The notes under the pieces are model-generated. The model ran no database searches, was not told the DNA's origin, and saw only the letters and a list, made by a program, of their open reading frames with translations. Made by a program: the position numbers and the translations under genes. A DNA stretch of 38,601 bases from the NCBI GenBank assembly GCA_945883745.1, contig CAMCYH010000021.1, forward strand, positions 1 through 38,601. The letters are read 5' to 3'. Every line of letters begins with the position of its first letter. Within the stretch, counting starts at the first letter, position 1. This document shows positions 24,176 through 34,345 of this stretch, piece by piece. This DNA comes from Candidatus Kuenenia stuttgartensis. Lineage in GTDB: Bacteria > Planctomycetota > Planctomycetia > Pirellulales > UBA1268.

Positions 24176-24204
24176 TAGACGCCCCCCGGAACCCGCGGAA
24201 TAAT
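24176..24204 (+). promoter_or_regulatory. Candidate aceE promoter
   Basis: TAGACG (24176-24181, four of six) and AATAAT (24199-24204, five of six) are separated by 17 bases. The predicted transcript start near 24211 would fall inside the inverted repeat at 24202-24222, a position suited to repression. This would let aceE and downstream genes be transcribed independently of lpd. Confidence 0.35.
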
Positions 24205-24222
24205 AGGAAAAGTTGTCCTATT
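24202..24222. promoter_or_regulatory. Operator-like perfect inverted repeat upstream of aceE
   Basis: AATAGGA (24202-24208) and TCCTATT (24216-24222) are perfect inverted copies around a seven-base spacer AAAGTTG, in a sharply AT-rich island 21 bases before the aceE ATG. The 7-7-7 symmetry fits a dimeric regulator; the stem is weak as an RNA hairpin, so an operator is favoured over a terminator, though TT follows. It is unlike the E. coli PdhR site in sequence. I cannot name the regulator. Confidence 0.6.
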
Positions 24223-24243
24223 TTCACGGATTCCGGAGACGCC

Positions 24244-27081
24244 ATGTCCAGCCCCGATATCGACCAGACCAGCCACGACGCGGCGGCAGGGACGAGTGAA
24301 TCCGACAACGGTCACGGCGACGTCTCCTTGCCGCGCGGGGCCCATGCTCCCATGGCGATTGGCCAGGTTGGGGCGGCGGCTTCGGGCCAGCCTGAGCCTG
24401 TCGATGGCGTTTCATCGGTCGACGGCGATCCGACCGAGACTCGCGAGTGGCTCGACTCGCTGAGGTATGTGATCAACAGCCGCGGTGGTGATCGGGCGGC
24501 GTATCTGCTCCACGCAATCGAGCAAGAGGCCTACCGCCTCGGCGTGCCAATCCCGTTTTCGGCGACGACTCCCTATATCAACACGATTCCTGCCGATCGG
24601 CAGCCGCCGTTCCCGGGAAATCGTGAGATCGAGCGTCGCATCAAGAGCATCATCCGCTGGAATGCGATGGCGATGGTCGTCCGCGCCAATCGCGAAGATA
24701 AAAGTATCGGTGGGCATATCTCGACGTTTGCCTCGTCGGCCACGCTCGTCGAGGTGGCGATGAATCACTTCATCCGCGGCCGCGGTGACGACTATTCCGG
24801 TGACCAGGTCTACTTCCAGGGGCATGCCTCGCCGGGCATCTACTCCCGCGCCTTCCTCGAAGGACGGCTCACCGAAAAGAACCTGGAAAACTTCCGCCGT
24901 GAACTTGCCCCGGGGGGTGGGCTGTCAAGTTACCCGCACCCCTGGCTGATGCCGGAGTTTTGGGAGTTCCCGACCGTCTCGATGGGGCTGGGGCCGATCA
25001 TGGCCATCTACCAGGCCCGGTTCAACAAGTACCTGCAGGACCGCGGCATCAAGGACACGAGCAAGCAACACGTCTGGTGCTTCATCGGTGACGGGGAGAC
25101 CGACGAGCCGGAGACGCTCGGCGCCATTTCGCTGGCGGCCCGTGAGCAGCTCGATAACCTTGTGTTCGTCATCAACTGCAATCTCCAGCGGCTCGACGGC
25201 CCGGTCCGCGGCAATGGCAAGATCATTCAGGAACTCGAAGGTGTTTTTCGGGGTGCCGGCTGGAACGTGATCAAGGTGATCTGGGGCGAGGAGTGGGATC
25301 CGCTGCTCGACAAGGACGACGAGGGTCTGCTCGTCAAGCGGATGAACGAGATCGTTGACGGCCAGTACCAGAAATACACCGTCATGCCGGGGAGCTACAT
25401 TCGGGAGCACTTCTTCGGGGCCGACCCGCGGCTCATGGAGATGGTGACCCATCTCTCCGACGAGAAGCTGAAGAAACTGCGACGCGGTGGCCACGATCCG
25501 GAGAAGGTCTACGCCGCCTACGCGGCGGCGATGCAGTGCCACGGCAAGCCTACGGTGGTCATCGCCAAGACGGTGAAGGGCTACGGCCTTGGCGAGGTGG
25601 GCGAGGGACGCAACGTCACCCACCAGCAGAAGAAGCTCAACGAAGACGAACTGCGGGCCTTCCGCTCGCGGTTCGGCATTCCGATCTCCGACGACGAAGT
25701 GGCGAAGGCCCCGTTCTACAAGCCGCCGGAGGATTCGGAGGAGATGCGGTATCTCCGTGAGCGACGGAAGGCCCTCGGTGGGTACGTGCCGGGCCGGCCT
25801 GCCGAGTCGCCGGTGCTCAAGACGCCGGCCCTCGACGACTACCGTGCGTTCATCGAGAAGAGTGCCGGTCGCGAGGTCTCGACCACGACTGGTGTCGTGA
25901 CGCTCATGGCGCAGCTTCTCAAAGACAAGCACGTTGGCAAGTACATCGTGCCAATCGTGCCCGACGAGTCGCGAACGTTCGGCATGGATCCGCTCTTCAA
26001 ACAGTGCGGCATCTACGCCCATACCGGTCAGCTCTACGAGCCGGTCGATTCGGACCAACTGCTCTACTACCGCGAGGCCAAGGATGGCCAGATCCTCGAG
26101 GAAGGGATCACGGAGGCGGGCAGCATGTCGAGTTTCGTCGCCGCTGGCACGGCCTATGCCAGCCACGGCGTGCCGATGATCCCGATGTTCATCTATTACT
26201 CCATGTTTGGCTTTCAGCGGATCGGCGACCTGATCTGGGCCGCCTGCGACTGCCGCGCAAGGGGATTCCTGCTCGGTGGCACGGCTGGCCGAACGACGCT
26301 CAACGGCGAGGGGCTGCAGCATCAGGACGGCCACAGCCATCTCTTCGCCATGGCCTATCCCACGGTGCGGGCCTACGACCCGGCCTTCGTCTACGAGGCG
26401 ACCGTGATCATGCTCGACGGGCTCGAGCGTATGTATGCCAAGGGCGAGGACTGGATCTACTACATCACGGTCTACAACGAAAACTATGAAATGCCGCCGA
26501 TGCCGGCCGGCTGTGAGGAGGGCATCCTCAAAGGGATGTACCGGCTCAAGGATGTGGCGGCCGGTAGCCAGGCGTCTGCGCAGCTACCGCACGTGCACCT
26601 GCTCGGGTCGGGGGCGATCCTTCGTGAAGTGATTCGCGCCGCCGATCTGTTGGCTGAGCGGTGGGGTGTGTCGAGCACCATCTGGAGCGTGACAAGCTGG
26701 AAGGAGTTGCGGCGTGAGGCACAGGCGAGTCGACGGTGGAATATGCTCCATCCGGAAGCGACGCCCAGGACCAGCTACCTCGAGGATCTGCTGGCCGATG
26801 AGGAGGGGGTATTCGTTGCCGCCAGTGATCACGTGCGGGCCGTCGCGGAACAGCTCGATCCCTGGATCCCCGGCGGCCTGTTCGCGATGGGCACTGACGG
26901 CTTCGGCCGCAGTGAGACCCGCGGTCCCCTGCGCAGGCACTTCGAAGTCGATGGCGAATGCATCGCGGTGGGTACACTCTCGCGACTGGCGGCGCGTGGA
27001 GCGATTGGTGCTCACGTCGTCGCCGAGGCGATTGCCTCCCTCGGCATCGATCCCAACAAGATCGATGCTGCTCTCGCCTGA
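24244..27081 (+). CDS. aceE: Pyruvate dehydrogenase E1, homodimeric type
   Basis: AceE is the thiamine-diphosphate-dependent E1 that decarboxylates pyruvate and acetylates lipoyl groups of E2. The single-chain 945-residue form is the homodimeric type of proteobacteria, not the alpha/beta type. The ThDP motif F-I-G-D-G-E-T-D-E-P-E-T-L-G (about 280-293) leads to N-C-N-L-Q-R-L-D-G-P-V. H-I-S-T-F-A-S-S-A-T-L and Y-F-Q-G-H-A-S-P-G-I-Y-S-R-A are hallmark sequences. The first 65 residues are polar and disordered, a longer tail than usual that may hold the E2-binding part. The ATG has GGAG at normal spacing; the open codons upstream run through the inverted repeat and are not taken as coding. Confidence 0.97.
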   Translation: MSSPDIDQTSHDAAAGTSESDNGHGDVSLPRGAHAPMAIGQVGAAASGQPEPVDGVSSVDGDPTETREWLDSLRYVINSRGGDRAAYLLHAIEQEAYRLGVPIPFSATTPYINTIPADRQPPFPGNREIERRIKSIIRWNAMAMVVRANREDKSIGGHISTFASSATLVEVAMNHFIRGRGDDYSGDQVYFQGHASPGIYSRAFLEGRLTEKNLENFRRELAPGGGLSSYPHPWLMPEFWEFPTVSMGLGPIMAIYQARFNKYLQDRGIKDTSKQHVWCFIGDGETDEPETLGAISLAAREQLDNLVFVINCNLQRLDGPVRGNGKIIQELEGVFRGAGWNVIKVIWGEEWDPLLDKDDEGLLVKRMNEIVDGQYQKYTVMPGSYIREHFFGADPRLMEMVTHLSDEKLKKLRRGGHDPEKVYAAYAAAMQCHGKPTVVIAKTVKGYGLGEVGEGRNVTHQQKKLNEDELRAFRSRFGIPISDDEVAKAPFYKPPEDSEEMRYLRERRKALGGYVPGRPAESPVLKTPALDDYRAFIEKSAGREVSTTTGVVTLMAQLLKDKHVGKYIVPIVPDESRTFGMDPLFKQCGIYAHTGQLYEPVDSDQLLYYREAKDGQILEEGITEAGSMSSFVAAGTAYASHGVPMIPMFIYYSMFGFQRIGDLIWAACDCRARGFLLGGTAGRTTLNGEGLQHQDGHSHLFAMAYPTVRAYDPAFVYEATVIMLDGLERMYAKGEDWIYYITVYNENYEMPPMPAGCEEGILKGMYRLKDVAAGSQASAQLPHVHLLGSGAILREVIRAADLLAERWGVSSTIWSVTSWKELRREAQASRRWNMLHPEATPRTSYLEDLLADEEGVFVAASDHVRAVAEQLDPWIPGGLFAMGTDGFGRSETRGPLRRHFEVDGECIAVGTLSRLAARGAIGAHVVAEAIASLGIDPNKIDAALA

Positions 27082-27158
27082 CATTTGGTGGTTCTCCGTT
27101 TCGTGTCCGACCATTTCCCCCCAGTTTCAAACCCTCAGGACGATCTTCGACACCAGAC

Positions 27159-28490
27159 ATGGCAACTGAATTCACGCTCCCTGATCTTGGCGAAAACATT
27201 GCTTCCGGTGACGTCGTTACCGTGTTCGTTTCGGAGGGAGACGTCATCAAGCCAGGGCAGGCCCTGCTGGAAGTCGAGACCGACAAGGCGGTGATCGAGG
27301 TGCCCTGCCCGCCCGGCGGGAGGATTGCCAAAGTCCTCGTCAAAAAGGGTGAGACCGTGAAAGTGGGCCAGGCGCTGGTGGTGCTGGAGGCGGCTGGTGC
27401 CGCCACGGCAGCGGCTGCTCCCGCTCCCAAGCCGGTGGCCGCCGCCCCGGCCCAGGTGGCTGCTCCCGCAGCGGCTCCCGTCGCGGCGAAGCCGGTGGCT
27501 GAGCCGGCCCCGGTCCCCTCGGCGGCCGTCGCGGGTCGTCGTCATCCGGAGCCATCTCTCGCTGCCGTCGAGCAGCCTGCTCCCGCGGCTGCGACAGCCA
27601 CGGTCGAGCCTGCAGGCCCTGCCGTGCGGCGACTGGCGCGTGAGTTGGGCGTTGATCTGGCGCGGGTCCGCGGGAGCGGTCCAGCTGGTCGGATCGTGCG
27701 TGAGGACGTGATTGCCGCGGTCCGTCAGGCCAGCGCCGCACCATCGCGGTCACGGCCTGACTCGACGGCCACGGAACGGGACGACTGGGGGCCAATCCGG
27801 CGCGAGCAGATGTCGCGGATGCGGAAGACGATCGCTGCCAACATGGTGCGGAGCGTGTCGACGATTCCACATCTCACCAACTTCGATGACGCGGACGTCA
27901 CGGAACTCGAGCATCTTCGCAAGGCGAGCACGCAGGAATACGCGAAGAACAACATCAAGCTCACGGCGCTCGCCTTTGTTGTGAAGGCGGTAAGCCTGTC
28001 GCTCCGCGATCACCCGGCGGTCAATGCCTCGGTGGACACCGAGAAGGGCGAGGTCATTTACAAGGACTATGTGAATGTCGGCCTGGCCGTCGACACGCCC
28101 CGGGGGCTCGTCGTGCCGGTGCTGCGTGACTGTGACCAGATGTCGATTCCACAGATGGCCCAGGCGATCGCCGAAACCGCCGAGAAGGCGAAGAACGCCC
28201 AATACGGCCTCGAGGATCTCCGCGGGGGCACCTTTACGATCAGCAACCTGGGTGCGATCGGCGGCACATACTCCACGCCGATCATCAACTGGCCGGAAGT
28301 CGCCATCCTGCTCGTCGGCCGGTCGCGAAAGATGCCGATGGTGCACGACGACCGTGTTGAGCCACGGCTGATGATGCCTCTTTCACTTTCCTACGACCAC
28401 CGGATTATCGACGGCGCTCTGGCGGCCCGCTTCCTCAAGGAAGTGATCGGGTACCTGGAGAGCCCGGGCCGACTGCTGCTGGCCATGTGA
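27159..28490 (+). CDS. aceF: Pyruvate dehydrogenase E2, dihydrolipoyl acetyltransferase
   Basis: This E2 transfers the acetyl group to CoA and forms the core of the complex. The 443-residue chain has one lipoyl domain with lipoyl-Lys K43 in E-T-D-K-A-V-I-E, where E. coli has three. A long Ala/Pro hinge (about 80-150) follows, then a peripheral-subunit-binding domain at about 154-190 ([13 protein letters not shown]). The acyltransferase domain carries the catalytic H414 and D418 in Y-D-H-R-I-I-D-G. The frame is open into aceE, but the lipoyl domain starts at this ATG. No strong ribosome-binding site is seen. It is 77 bases after aceE and 16 before sucA. The type is assigned from its place after aceE. 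Confidence 0.93.
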   Translation: MATEFTLPDLGENIASGDVVTVFVSEGDVIKPGQALLEVETDKAVIEVPCPPGGRIAKVLVKKGETVKVGQALVVLEAAGAATAAAAPAPKPVAAAPAQVAAPAAAPVAAKPVAEPAPVPSAAVAGRRHPEPSLAAVEQPAPAAATATVEPAGPAVRRLARELGVDLARVRGSGPAGRIVREDVIAAVRQASAAPSRSRPDSTATERDDWGPIRREQMSRMRKTIAANMVRSVSTIPHLTNFDDADVTELEHLRKASTQEYAKNNIKLTALAFVVKAVSLSLRDHPAVNASVDTEKGEVIYKDYVNVGLAVDTPRGLVVPVLRDCDQMSIPQMAQAIAETAEKAKNAQYGLEDLRGGTFTISNLGAIGGTYSTPIINWPEVAILLVGRSRKMPMVHDDRVEPRLMMPLSLSYDHRIIDGALAARFLKEVIGYLESPGRLLLAM

Positions 28491-28506
28491 CCAACGGAAC
28501 CTCACT

Positions 28507-31461
28507 GTGACCCCCCTCGATCGCATCGATTCGGCCGGCACGGCCTCGCTTTCATTCCTCGAAGAACTCTTCGAACAGTATCAGCACGATCCAGCGAGTG
28601 TAGAGTCCGAATGGCGGGCCTACTTTGACTCGCTGACGGCGGATCGGGCTCAGACTGCACCGGCGGCGTTGCCACCTCCGGTCGCCTCCGTGGACGGCGA
28701 CGGTCACGGTGCGTTGCCGGCCGCGATCCACCGCAACGGCGTCCGGCCACGGGCCGATCGGCTGGTCACGCCCGACGGCATCGCCTCGGCCCATGCCGTG
28801 GCAATGGCCAACGGCGCGGTGGCGCTCCCTGAGGCGCCTGCCGGCGAGGCCATGCCGCTGCCGCTGCCGCCAGTGGCCCAGGGGACGCAGGGAGAAGAGC
28901 GGGTCGCCTTCCTGCAGGACCGCGTCGACCAGCTCGTGCGGGCGTACCGTGTGCGTGGCCACCTGATGGCCGAGATTGATCCGCTGGGCCGTCCGCGGCC
29001 AGGTCTTCCTGAGCTTGATCCCGATTTCTATCACCTCACCGAAGAGGATATGGATCGGTCGTTCTCCACCGACACGATCGAGGGACCGCAGTCGATGTCA
29101 CTGCGGCAGATCATCAAGCGGTTGCGGAACACCTACTGCCGGTCGATCGGTGTGCAGTTCATGCACATGGACGACCTCCTGGTGCGGCAGTGGCTGCAGG
29201 TGCGTATGGAGGGCTGTGAAAACCGGATCCAGCTCGACCGCCGGCAGCAGCTGAGGATCTACCGCCAGATGACTACGGCGGCCGTTTTTGAGGAGTTCAT
29301 TCAAAAGCGGTTCCTCGGGGCAAAGAGCTTTTCGCTCGAAGGATCGGAGAGCCTGATTCCGCTGTTGGAGATGGCAATCGAGCGGGCGGCTGGCCACGAG
29401 ATCGATGACGTCGTGCTGGGCATGGCCCACCGCGGTCGGCTGAATGTGCTGGCCAACATCATGGGCAAGAGCCCGCAGAAGATCTTCCGCGAGTTTGCCG
29501 ATCTCGATCCCGAGCTCCATGTTGGCCGGGGTGACGTGAAGTATCATCTCGGTCATTCGACCGATTACCGGGCAGCCAACGGCCGCAACGTCCATCTCAC
29601 GCTCTGCTTCAACCCGAGCCACCTCGAGTTTGTGAACCCCGTCGCCATCGGGCGAGTGCGGGCCCGCCAGGATCGCTCCAGCGACTTTGCCCGCCAGGGG
29701 GGCATGACGATCCTGGTGCACGGCGATGCCGCCTTCGCGGGCGAGGGCATCATCCAGGAGACGCTCAACCTCAGCGAGCTCGACGCCTACCGCACCGGTG
29801 GCACGCTCCACGTCGTCGTCAATAACCAGATCGGGTTTACGACCGGGCCCCGTGAGGCCCGCAGCTGCATGTACGCGACCGACGTCGCCAAAATGCTGCA
29901 GATCCCGATCTTCCATGTGAACGGCGAGGATCCCGAGGCGGTGGCACAGGTGGTCAACCTGGCGATGGACTTCCGCCGCGAGTTTCAGCGGGATGTCGTG
30001 ATCGACATGTACTGCTTCCGTCGTCGCGGCCACAATGAAGCCGATGAGCCCGCCTTCACGCAGCCCGCCCTCTACCGCGTCATCGAGCGGCGGCCGAGTG
30101 TGCATGAGAGCTATCTCGAAAAGCTGCTCAAGCTCGGCGAGATCAATCGCGACGAGGCGATGCGAATCGCCGATGAGCACCGGGCGAAGCTCGACGCGGA
30201 ACTGTCGGTGGCGAAGAGCGACGATTTTGTCCATCGCGGGGAAGTCGCGGGCGTATGGTCGTTTTACATTGGCGGTCGTGAGCGGGATGCGGCCGACGTC
30301 GACACGGGCGTGCGGCGCGACGTGCTTCAGCATCTGCTTCAGCGGCTGGTGACCCTTCCGGATGGGTTTCAGCCGCATTCCAAGATCCAGAAATTTCTCG
30401 AGACACGCCTCAAGATGGCCGACGGCTCTGCGGCCATCGATTGGTCGGCCGGTGAGGCGCTCGCGTTGGCAAGTTTGGCGACCCAGGGCCTGCGGGTGCG
30501 GCTCTCTGGGCAGGACAGCCAGCGAGGCACATTCAGCCACCGCCATGCGGTGATCCACGATGTCTTCACCGACGAGACGTTCTGTCCGCTTGAGCACCTT
30601 TCCAACGATCAGTCACCGGTTGAGATCTACAACAGTCCGCTTTCGGAAATGGGTGTCTTGGGCTTCGAGTACGGCTACAGCCTCGACTGTCCCGATGGCC
30701 TCGTGATGTGGGAGGCCCAGTTCGGTGACTTTGTGAACGTGGCACAGGTGGTGATCGACCAGTTCATCGTGAGTGCCGAGGACAAGTGGAATCGGCTCTC
30801 CGGGCTGGTCATGCTTCTGCCACACGGGTTCGAGGGAATGGGGCCGGAGCACTCGAGCGCTCGCCTCGAGCGGTTCCTGATGCTGGCCGCCAAGGACAAC
30901 TTCCAGGTGGTGCAGCCCACCACACCGGCGCAGATTTTCCATTGCCTCAGGCGGCAGGTGCTCCGCGTGTGGCGGAAGCCGCTGGTCGTCATGACGCCCA
31001 AGAGCCTGCTGCGGCATCCGGGCTGCGTGTCGAATCTCGATGAACTCGTTCACGGCAGTTTCCAACGGGTGCTGTGCGATGTGGCGGCATCGCCGCGGGA
31101 CGTACGGCGAATCCTGCTCTGTTCGGGCAAGGTGGCCTACGAGTTGGAGAAGCGGCGTCAGGAACTTGGCCGCCGCGATGTGGCGATCGTGAGGGTTGAG
31201 CAGCTCTACCCGTTGCCCCGACGAGCACTGGAGGAGGCGCTGGCCGACTATGCCCCCGGCACGCCGGCAGTATGGGTGCAAGATGAGCCCGAAAATATGG
31301 GTGCCTGGCGGTTCTTTCGCATCCACTTCGGCGACAAACTGCTAGACCGGTTTCCGTTCTCGGGCGTCTGCCGGCAGAGCGCCGCCAGTCCGGCGACCGG
31401 CTCCAAGAAGAGCCACGATCTCGAGCAGAACGAGTTGCTTGCCGCGGCCTTCACCAGCTGA
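28507..31461 (+). CDS. sucA: 2-oxoglutarate dehydrogenase E1
   Basis: SucA is the ThDP-dependent E1 of the 2-oxoglutarate dehydrogenase complex in the TCA cycle. The 984-residue protein begins with the family's short E2-binding helix ([11 protein letters not shown], then W-R-A-Y-F). A Pro/Ala-rich linker of about 100 residues follows, longer than in E. coli. Core signatures are [35 protein letters not shown] and [10 protein letters not shown]. It lacks the N-terminal acyltransferase domain of mycobacterial Kgd. The GTG start has GGAA upstream. The 16-base gap from aceF places it in the same transcript as the pyruvate complex. Confidence 0.97.
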   Translation: MTPLDRIDSAGTASLSFLEELFEQYQHDPASVESEWRAYFDSLTADRAQTAPAALPPPVASVDGDGHGALPAAIHRNGVRPRADRLVTPDGIASAHAVAMANGAVALPEAPAGEAMPLPLPPVAQGTQGEERVAFLQDRVDQLVRAYRVRGHLMAEIDPLGRPRPGLPELDPDFYHLTEEDMDRSFSTDTIEGPQSMSLRQIIKRLRNTYCRSIGVQFMHMDDLLVRQWLQVRMEGCENRIQLDRRQQLRIYRQMTTAAVFEEFIQKRFLGAKSFSLEGSESLIPLLEMAIERAAGHEIDDVVLGMAHRGRLNVLANIMGKSPQKIFREFADLDPELHVGRGDVKYHLGHSTDYRAANGRNVHLTLCFNPSHLEFVNPVAIGRVRARQDRSSDFARQGGMTILVHGDAAFAGEGIIQETLNLSELDAYRTGGTLHVVVNNQIGFTTGPREARSCMYATDVAKMLQIPIFHVNGEDPEAVAQVVNLAMDFRREFQRDVVIDMYCFRRRGHNEADEPAFTQPALYRVIERRPSVHESYLEKLLKLGEINRDEAMRIADEHRAKLDAELSVAKSDDFVHRGEVAGVWSFYIGGRERDAADVDTGVRRDVLQHLLQRLVTLPDGFQPHSKIQKFLETRLKMADGSAAIDWSAGEALALASLATQGLRVRLSGQDSQRGTFSHRHAVIHDVFTDETFCPLEHLSNDQSPVEIYNSPLSEMGVLGFEYGYSLDCPDGLVMWEAQFGDFVNVAQVVIDQFIVSAEDKWNRLSGLVMLLPHGFEGMGPEHSSARLERFLMLAAKDNFQVVQPTTPAQIFHCLRRQVLRVWRKPLVVMTPKSLLRHPGCVSNLDELVHGSFQRVLCDVAASPRDVRRILLCSGKVAYELEKRRQELGRRDVAIVRVEQLYPLPRRALEEALADYAPGTPAVWVQDEPENMGAWRFFRIHFGDKLLDRFPFSGVCRQSAASPATGSKKSHDLEQNELLAAAFTS

Positions 31462-31510
31462 TCCCTCTTTCTTCATTTCGTCCCCTTTCCCCGCATGAAT
31501 CTTTCCCACC

Positions 31511-32755
31511 ATGGCACTTGAACTGAAGGTCCCCGAAGTCGGCGAATCGATCACCGAAGTGATGATCGGCACCTGGAAGAAGCAGGAGGGCGACGCCGTC
31601 ACGACCGATGAATCGGTCGTGGAAATCGAGAGCGACAAGGCGACTGTGGAGCTTCCTGCCCCGGGACACGGCACCATCACAAAGATCCTCAAGGGCGCCG
31701 GGGAGCGGGCAACGGTGGGTGAAGTGATCGGCTACATGGAGCTTGTCGGTGCCGCAGCGGCTCCGGCACCTGCGTCTCCACCCGTGGCTTTCGCTCCGCA
31801 GCCCACGTCATCTCAGGCGTCGCCAGCAGCGCGGGTCATGCCTGCGGCGGCTCGTGTCTTGGGCGAGGCTGGCGTGCCGCCGGCGGCCGCCGTGCCGAGC
31901 GGGCCCGGTGGCCGCATCACCAAGGCCGATGCCCAGCAGGCCGTGGCAGCCACCGCCCCAGCAGCCGTGCCGCGGGCCCCCGCCTCCGCACCGGTCGCAA
32001 CGCCGGCTAAGCCGGCGCTCTCGCCGAGCCTTCCTACGGCTTCCGGAGCCGGCAGCCGCGAGGAGCGGTATCAGCTCATCAGCCCCATTCGGCAGCGGAT
32101 CGCCGAGCGGCTCGTGGCGGCCCAGCACGAGGCCGCCCTGCTGACGACCTTCAATGAGGTCGACATGTCGGCCGTGATGGCACTGCGGAACAAATTCAAG
32201 GATCTGTTTCATGAGCGGTATGGTGTGAAACTGGGGTTCATGTCGTTCTTCGTGCGGGCGGCGGTCGAGGCGTTGCGGGCGGTGCCGCAGGTCAACGCCG
32301 AATTTCGCGAGCCGCACATTGTCTACCGCGACTACTACGACATCGGCATCGCGGTTGGCGGTGGCAAGGGACTCGTCGTGCCGGTGATCCGGAACGCGGA
32401 GGCATTGTCATTCGCACAGATTGAAATGACGATCGGTGACTTTGCCAAACGGGCTGGTGCCAATAAGCTCAAGCTGGAAGAGTTGCAGGGGGGCACGTTC
32501 ACGATCTCCAACGGCGGGGTGTACGGGTCGATGCTCTCGACGCCGATCATCAACCCTCCCCAGAGCGGCATCCTGGGGCTGCATGCGATCCAGGATCGTC
32601 CGATGGCGGTCAACGGGCAGGTGGTGATACGGCCGATGATGTATCTCGCCCTCACCTACGACCATCGACTGGTTGACGGCCGCGAGGCAGTGACGTTCCT
32701 CAAACGAATCAAGGACACGATCGAAGATCCCAGCCGGTTGATGTTGGAAGTGTGA
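31511..32755 (+). CDS. sucB: 2-oxoglutarate dehydrogenase E2, dihydrolipoyl succinyltransferase
   Basis: SucB is the core acyltransferase of the 2-oxoglutarate complex. The 414-residue chain has one lipoyl domain with K43 in E-S-D-K-A-T-V-E. The [11 protein letters not shown] opening is typical of the succinyl type, against L-P-D-L-G-E-N in aceF here. An Ala/Pro linker, a short subunit-binding segment ([10 protein letters not shown]) and the catalytic domain follow, ending with H385 and D389 in [10 protein letters not shown]. It lies 49 bases after sucA. No clear ribosome-binding site is seen; the leader is pyrimidine-rich. A 201-base gap separates it from the second E3. Confidence 0.95.
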   Translation: MALELKVPEVGESITEVMIGTWKKQEGDAVTTDESVVEIESDKATVELPAPGHGTITKILKGAGERATVGEVIGYMELVGAAAAPAPASPPVAFAPQPTSSQASPAARVMPAAARVLGEAGVPPAAAVPSGPGGRITKADAQQAVAATAPAAVPRAPASAPVATPAKPALSPSLPTASGAGSREERYQLISPIRQRIAERLVAAQHEAALLTTFNEVDMSAVMALRNKFKDLFHERYGVKLGFMSFFVRAAVEALRAVPQVNAEFREPHIVYRDYYDIGIAVGGGKGLVVPVIRNAEALSFAQIEMTIGDFAKRAGANKLKLEELQGGTFTISNGGVYGSMLSTPIINPPQSGILGLHAIQDRPMAVNGQVVIRPMMYLALTYDHRLVDGREAVTFLKRIKDTIEDPSRLMLEV

Positions 32756-32956
32756 CCGATGACCGCGCGACGAATCGACTCCCGGAGCGGGTACATGACA
32801 GGCCTGGAGGCCCCCAGGATCTTCGCTCGCGTGAGGTCGCCTTCATCGTTTAAAGCCGTGTGAGGAGACCGCAGCGACGGAGTCTTTCATCCCAGCCTTG
32901 TGTCGCGCTGATATGGATCTGCAGTTTTTCCCACGCACGAAAGGAAAGGTTTGAAG

Positions 32957-34345
32957 ATGCCAGCCCACGACCTCATCGTGATCGGCGGCGGACCCGGGGG
33001 GTATGTGGCGGCCATTCGGGCGGCGCAGCGCGGACTGAATGCGGCCGTCGTCGAGAAGGACGAGAAACTTGGGGGCACCTGCCTGCGGGTCGGCTGTATC
33101 CCATCAAAAGCGCTTCTCGAATCGAGCCACAAGTTTGAAGAGGCGGGGCACGAACTGGCCACGCATGGAGTGCGGGTCGAAAGCGTGGCGCTCGATCTGG
33201 CCACGATGATGCGCCGGAAGGACGAGGTGGTCTCCACGCTCTGCAAGGGAATCGAGGCGCTGCTGAAAAAGAACAGAGTGACACGGTATGTCGGTACCGG
33301 GCGGCTCGCCGGACCGGGCCGAGTCGACGTGACCGCCACGGACGGCTCCGCCACAGCCCTCGAAGCGCCGCGGGTCGTGCTCGCCGTCGGAAGTCGCTCC
33401 ACGGTGCTCCCGGGTGTCGAAGTCGATGGCCGGTTCGTCGGCACGAGCACCGAGGCCCTGTCATTCGATGCCGTGCCGCCGCACCTCGTGGTGATCGGCG
33501 GTGGCTACATCGGCCTCGAACTGGGTAGCGTGTGGCGGCGGCTCGGCTCGAAGGTGACCGTGCTTGAGTATGCCGACCGGATCCTGACGGGCATCGACGC
33601 CGAGATTGCGAGCGAGGCGCTCGCGCTGTTCCGCAGGCAGGGGCTCGAGATCCGACTGGGGGCGCGAGTCCGGTCGGCTCGCGCCAGTGGCGATGGCTGT
33701 CGAGTGGAGGTGGAAGGGCACGAGCCGATCCTCTGCGACCGTGTTCTCGCTGCGACTGGTCGGCAGCCGGCCACCGATGGCGTCGGCCTGGAGACCGTCG
33801 GCATCACGACCGATTCTCGCGGCCGGATCCCGGTCGACGATCATTTTCGCACCGTGGCAGCCGGGGTGTGGGCGATCGGTGATTGCATTCCCGGCCCGAT
33901 GCTCGCCCACAAGGCCGAGGAAGATGGCGTGGCCTGTGTCGACGGGATGACCGGGGGCTGGGCCCATGTCGACTATGGGGTCGTTCCCGCTGTTGTGTTC
34001 ACGCATCCTGAGATTGCCACGGTGGGCGCGATGGAGGATCAACTCGTGGCGGAAGGCGTCGCCTACAAGAAGGGCGTGTTTCCCTTCCGGGCCAACGGCC
34101 GGGCGCGAACCATCAATGACACCACCGGCAAGGTGAAGGTACTGGCAGACGCCACGACCGATCGAGTGCTGGGAGTTCACATCATCGGGCCCTCAGCCGG
34201 TGACCTGATCGGTGAGGCGGCGGCTGCAATGAACTTCGGGGCTACGGCCGAGGATATCGCTCGGGTGTGCCACGCCCATCCAACGCTCCCCGAAGCGCTC
34301 AAGGAGGCCGCCCTGGCGGTCGCGGGTCAGGCGATTCACATGTGA
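32957..34345 (+). CDS. lpdA: Dihydrolipoyl dehydrogenase (E3), second copy
   Basis: This second E3, 462 residues, has G-G-G-P-G-G-Y, the redox pair C42/C47 in G-T-C-L-R-V-G-C-I-P-S-K, I-G-G-G-Y-I-G-L-E-L-G, and the catalytic H-A-H-P-T-L-P-E near the end. It differs widely from the first copy, so it is not a recent tandem duplicate. Its place after sucAB suggests it serves the 2-oxoglutarate complex. The ATG has AAAGG eight bases upstream; a TTG two codons earlier is in frame. The 201-base gap before it holds no gene I can support and may contain its own promoter. The last 10 bases overlap the end of the convergent UxaA-type gene. Confidence 0.95.
   Translation: MPAHDLIVIGGGPGGYVAAIRAAQRGLNAAVVEKDEKLGGTCLRVGCIPSKALLESSHKFEEAGHELATHGVRVESVALDLATMMRRKDEVVSTLCKGIEALLKKNRVTRYVGTGRLAGPGRVDVTATDGSATALEAPRVVLAVGSRSTVLPGVEVDGRFVGTSTEALSFDAVPPHLVVIGGGYIGLELGSVWRRLGSKVTVLEYADRILTGIDAEIASEALALFRRQGLEIRLGARVRSARASGDGCRVEVEGHEPILCDRVLAATGRQPATDGVGLETVGITTDSRGRIPVDDHFRTVAAGVWAIGDCIPGPMLAHKAEEDGVACVDGMTGGWAHVDYGVVPAVVFTHPEIATVGAMEDQLVAEGVAYKKGVFPFRANGRARTINDTTGKVKVLADATTDRVLGVHIIGPSAGDLIGEAAAAMNFGATAEDIARVCHAHPTLPEALKEAALAVAGQAIHM

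Noticed and set aside
24202..24224. Reading the aceE palindrome as an intrinsic terminator for lpd
   Set aside because: The stem is only seven pairs with four A-T pairs, the T-run is short, and it sits over a promoter candidate. I keep the operator reading but do not exclude this fully.
24925..26340. A 471-codon open frame antisense to aceE
   Set aside because: Shadow of a highly conserved gene, with His/Arg/Leu-rich composition typical of antisense translation.
29098..30597. A 499-codon open frame antisense to sucA
   Set aside because: It lies entirely within a clearly conserved gene. Such frames are common opposite GC-rich codons, and its translation shows no family features.
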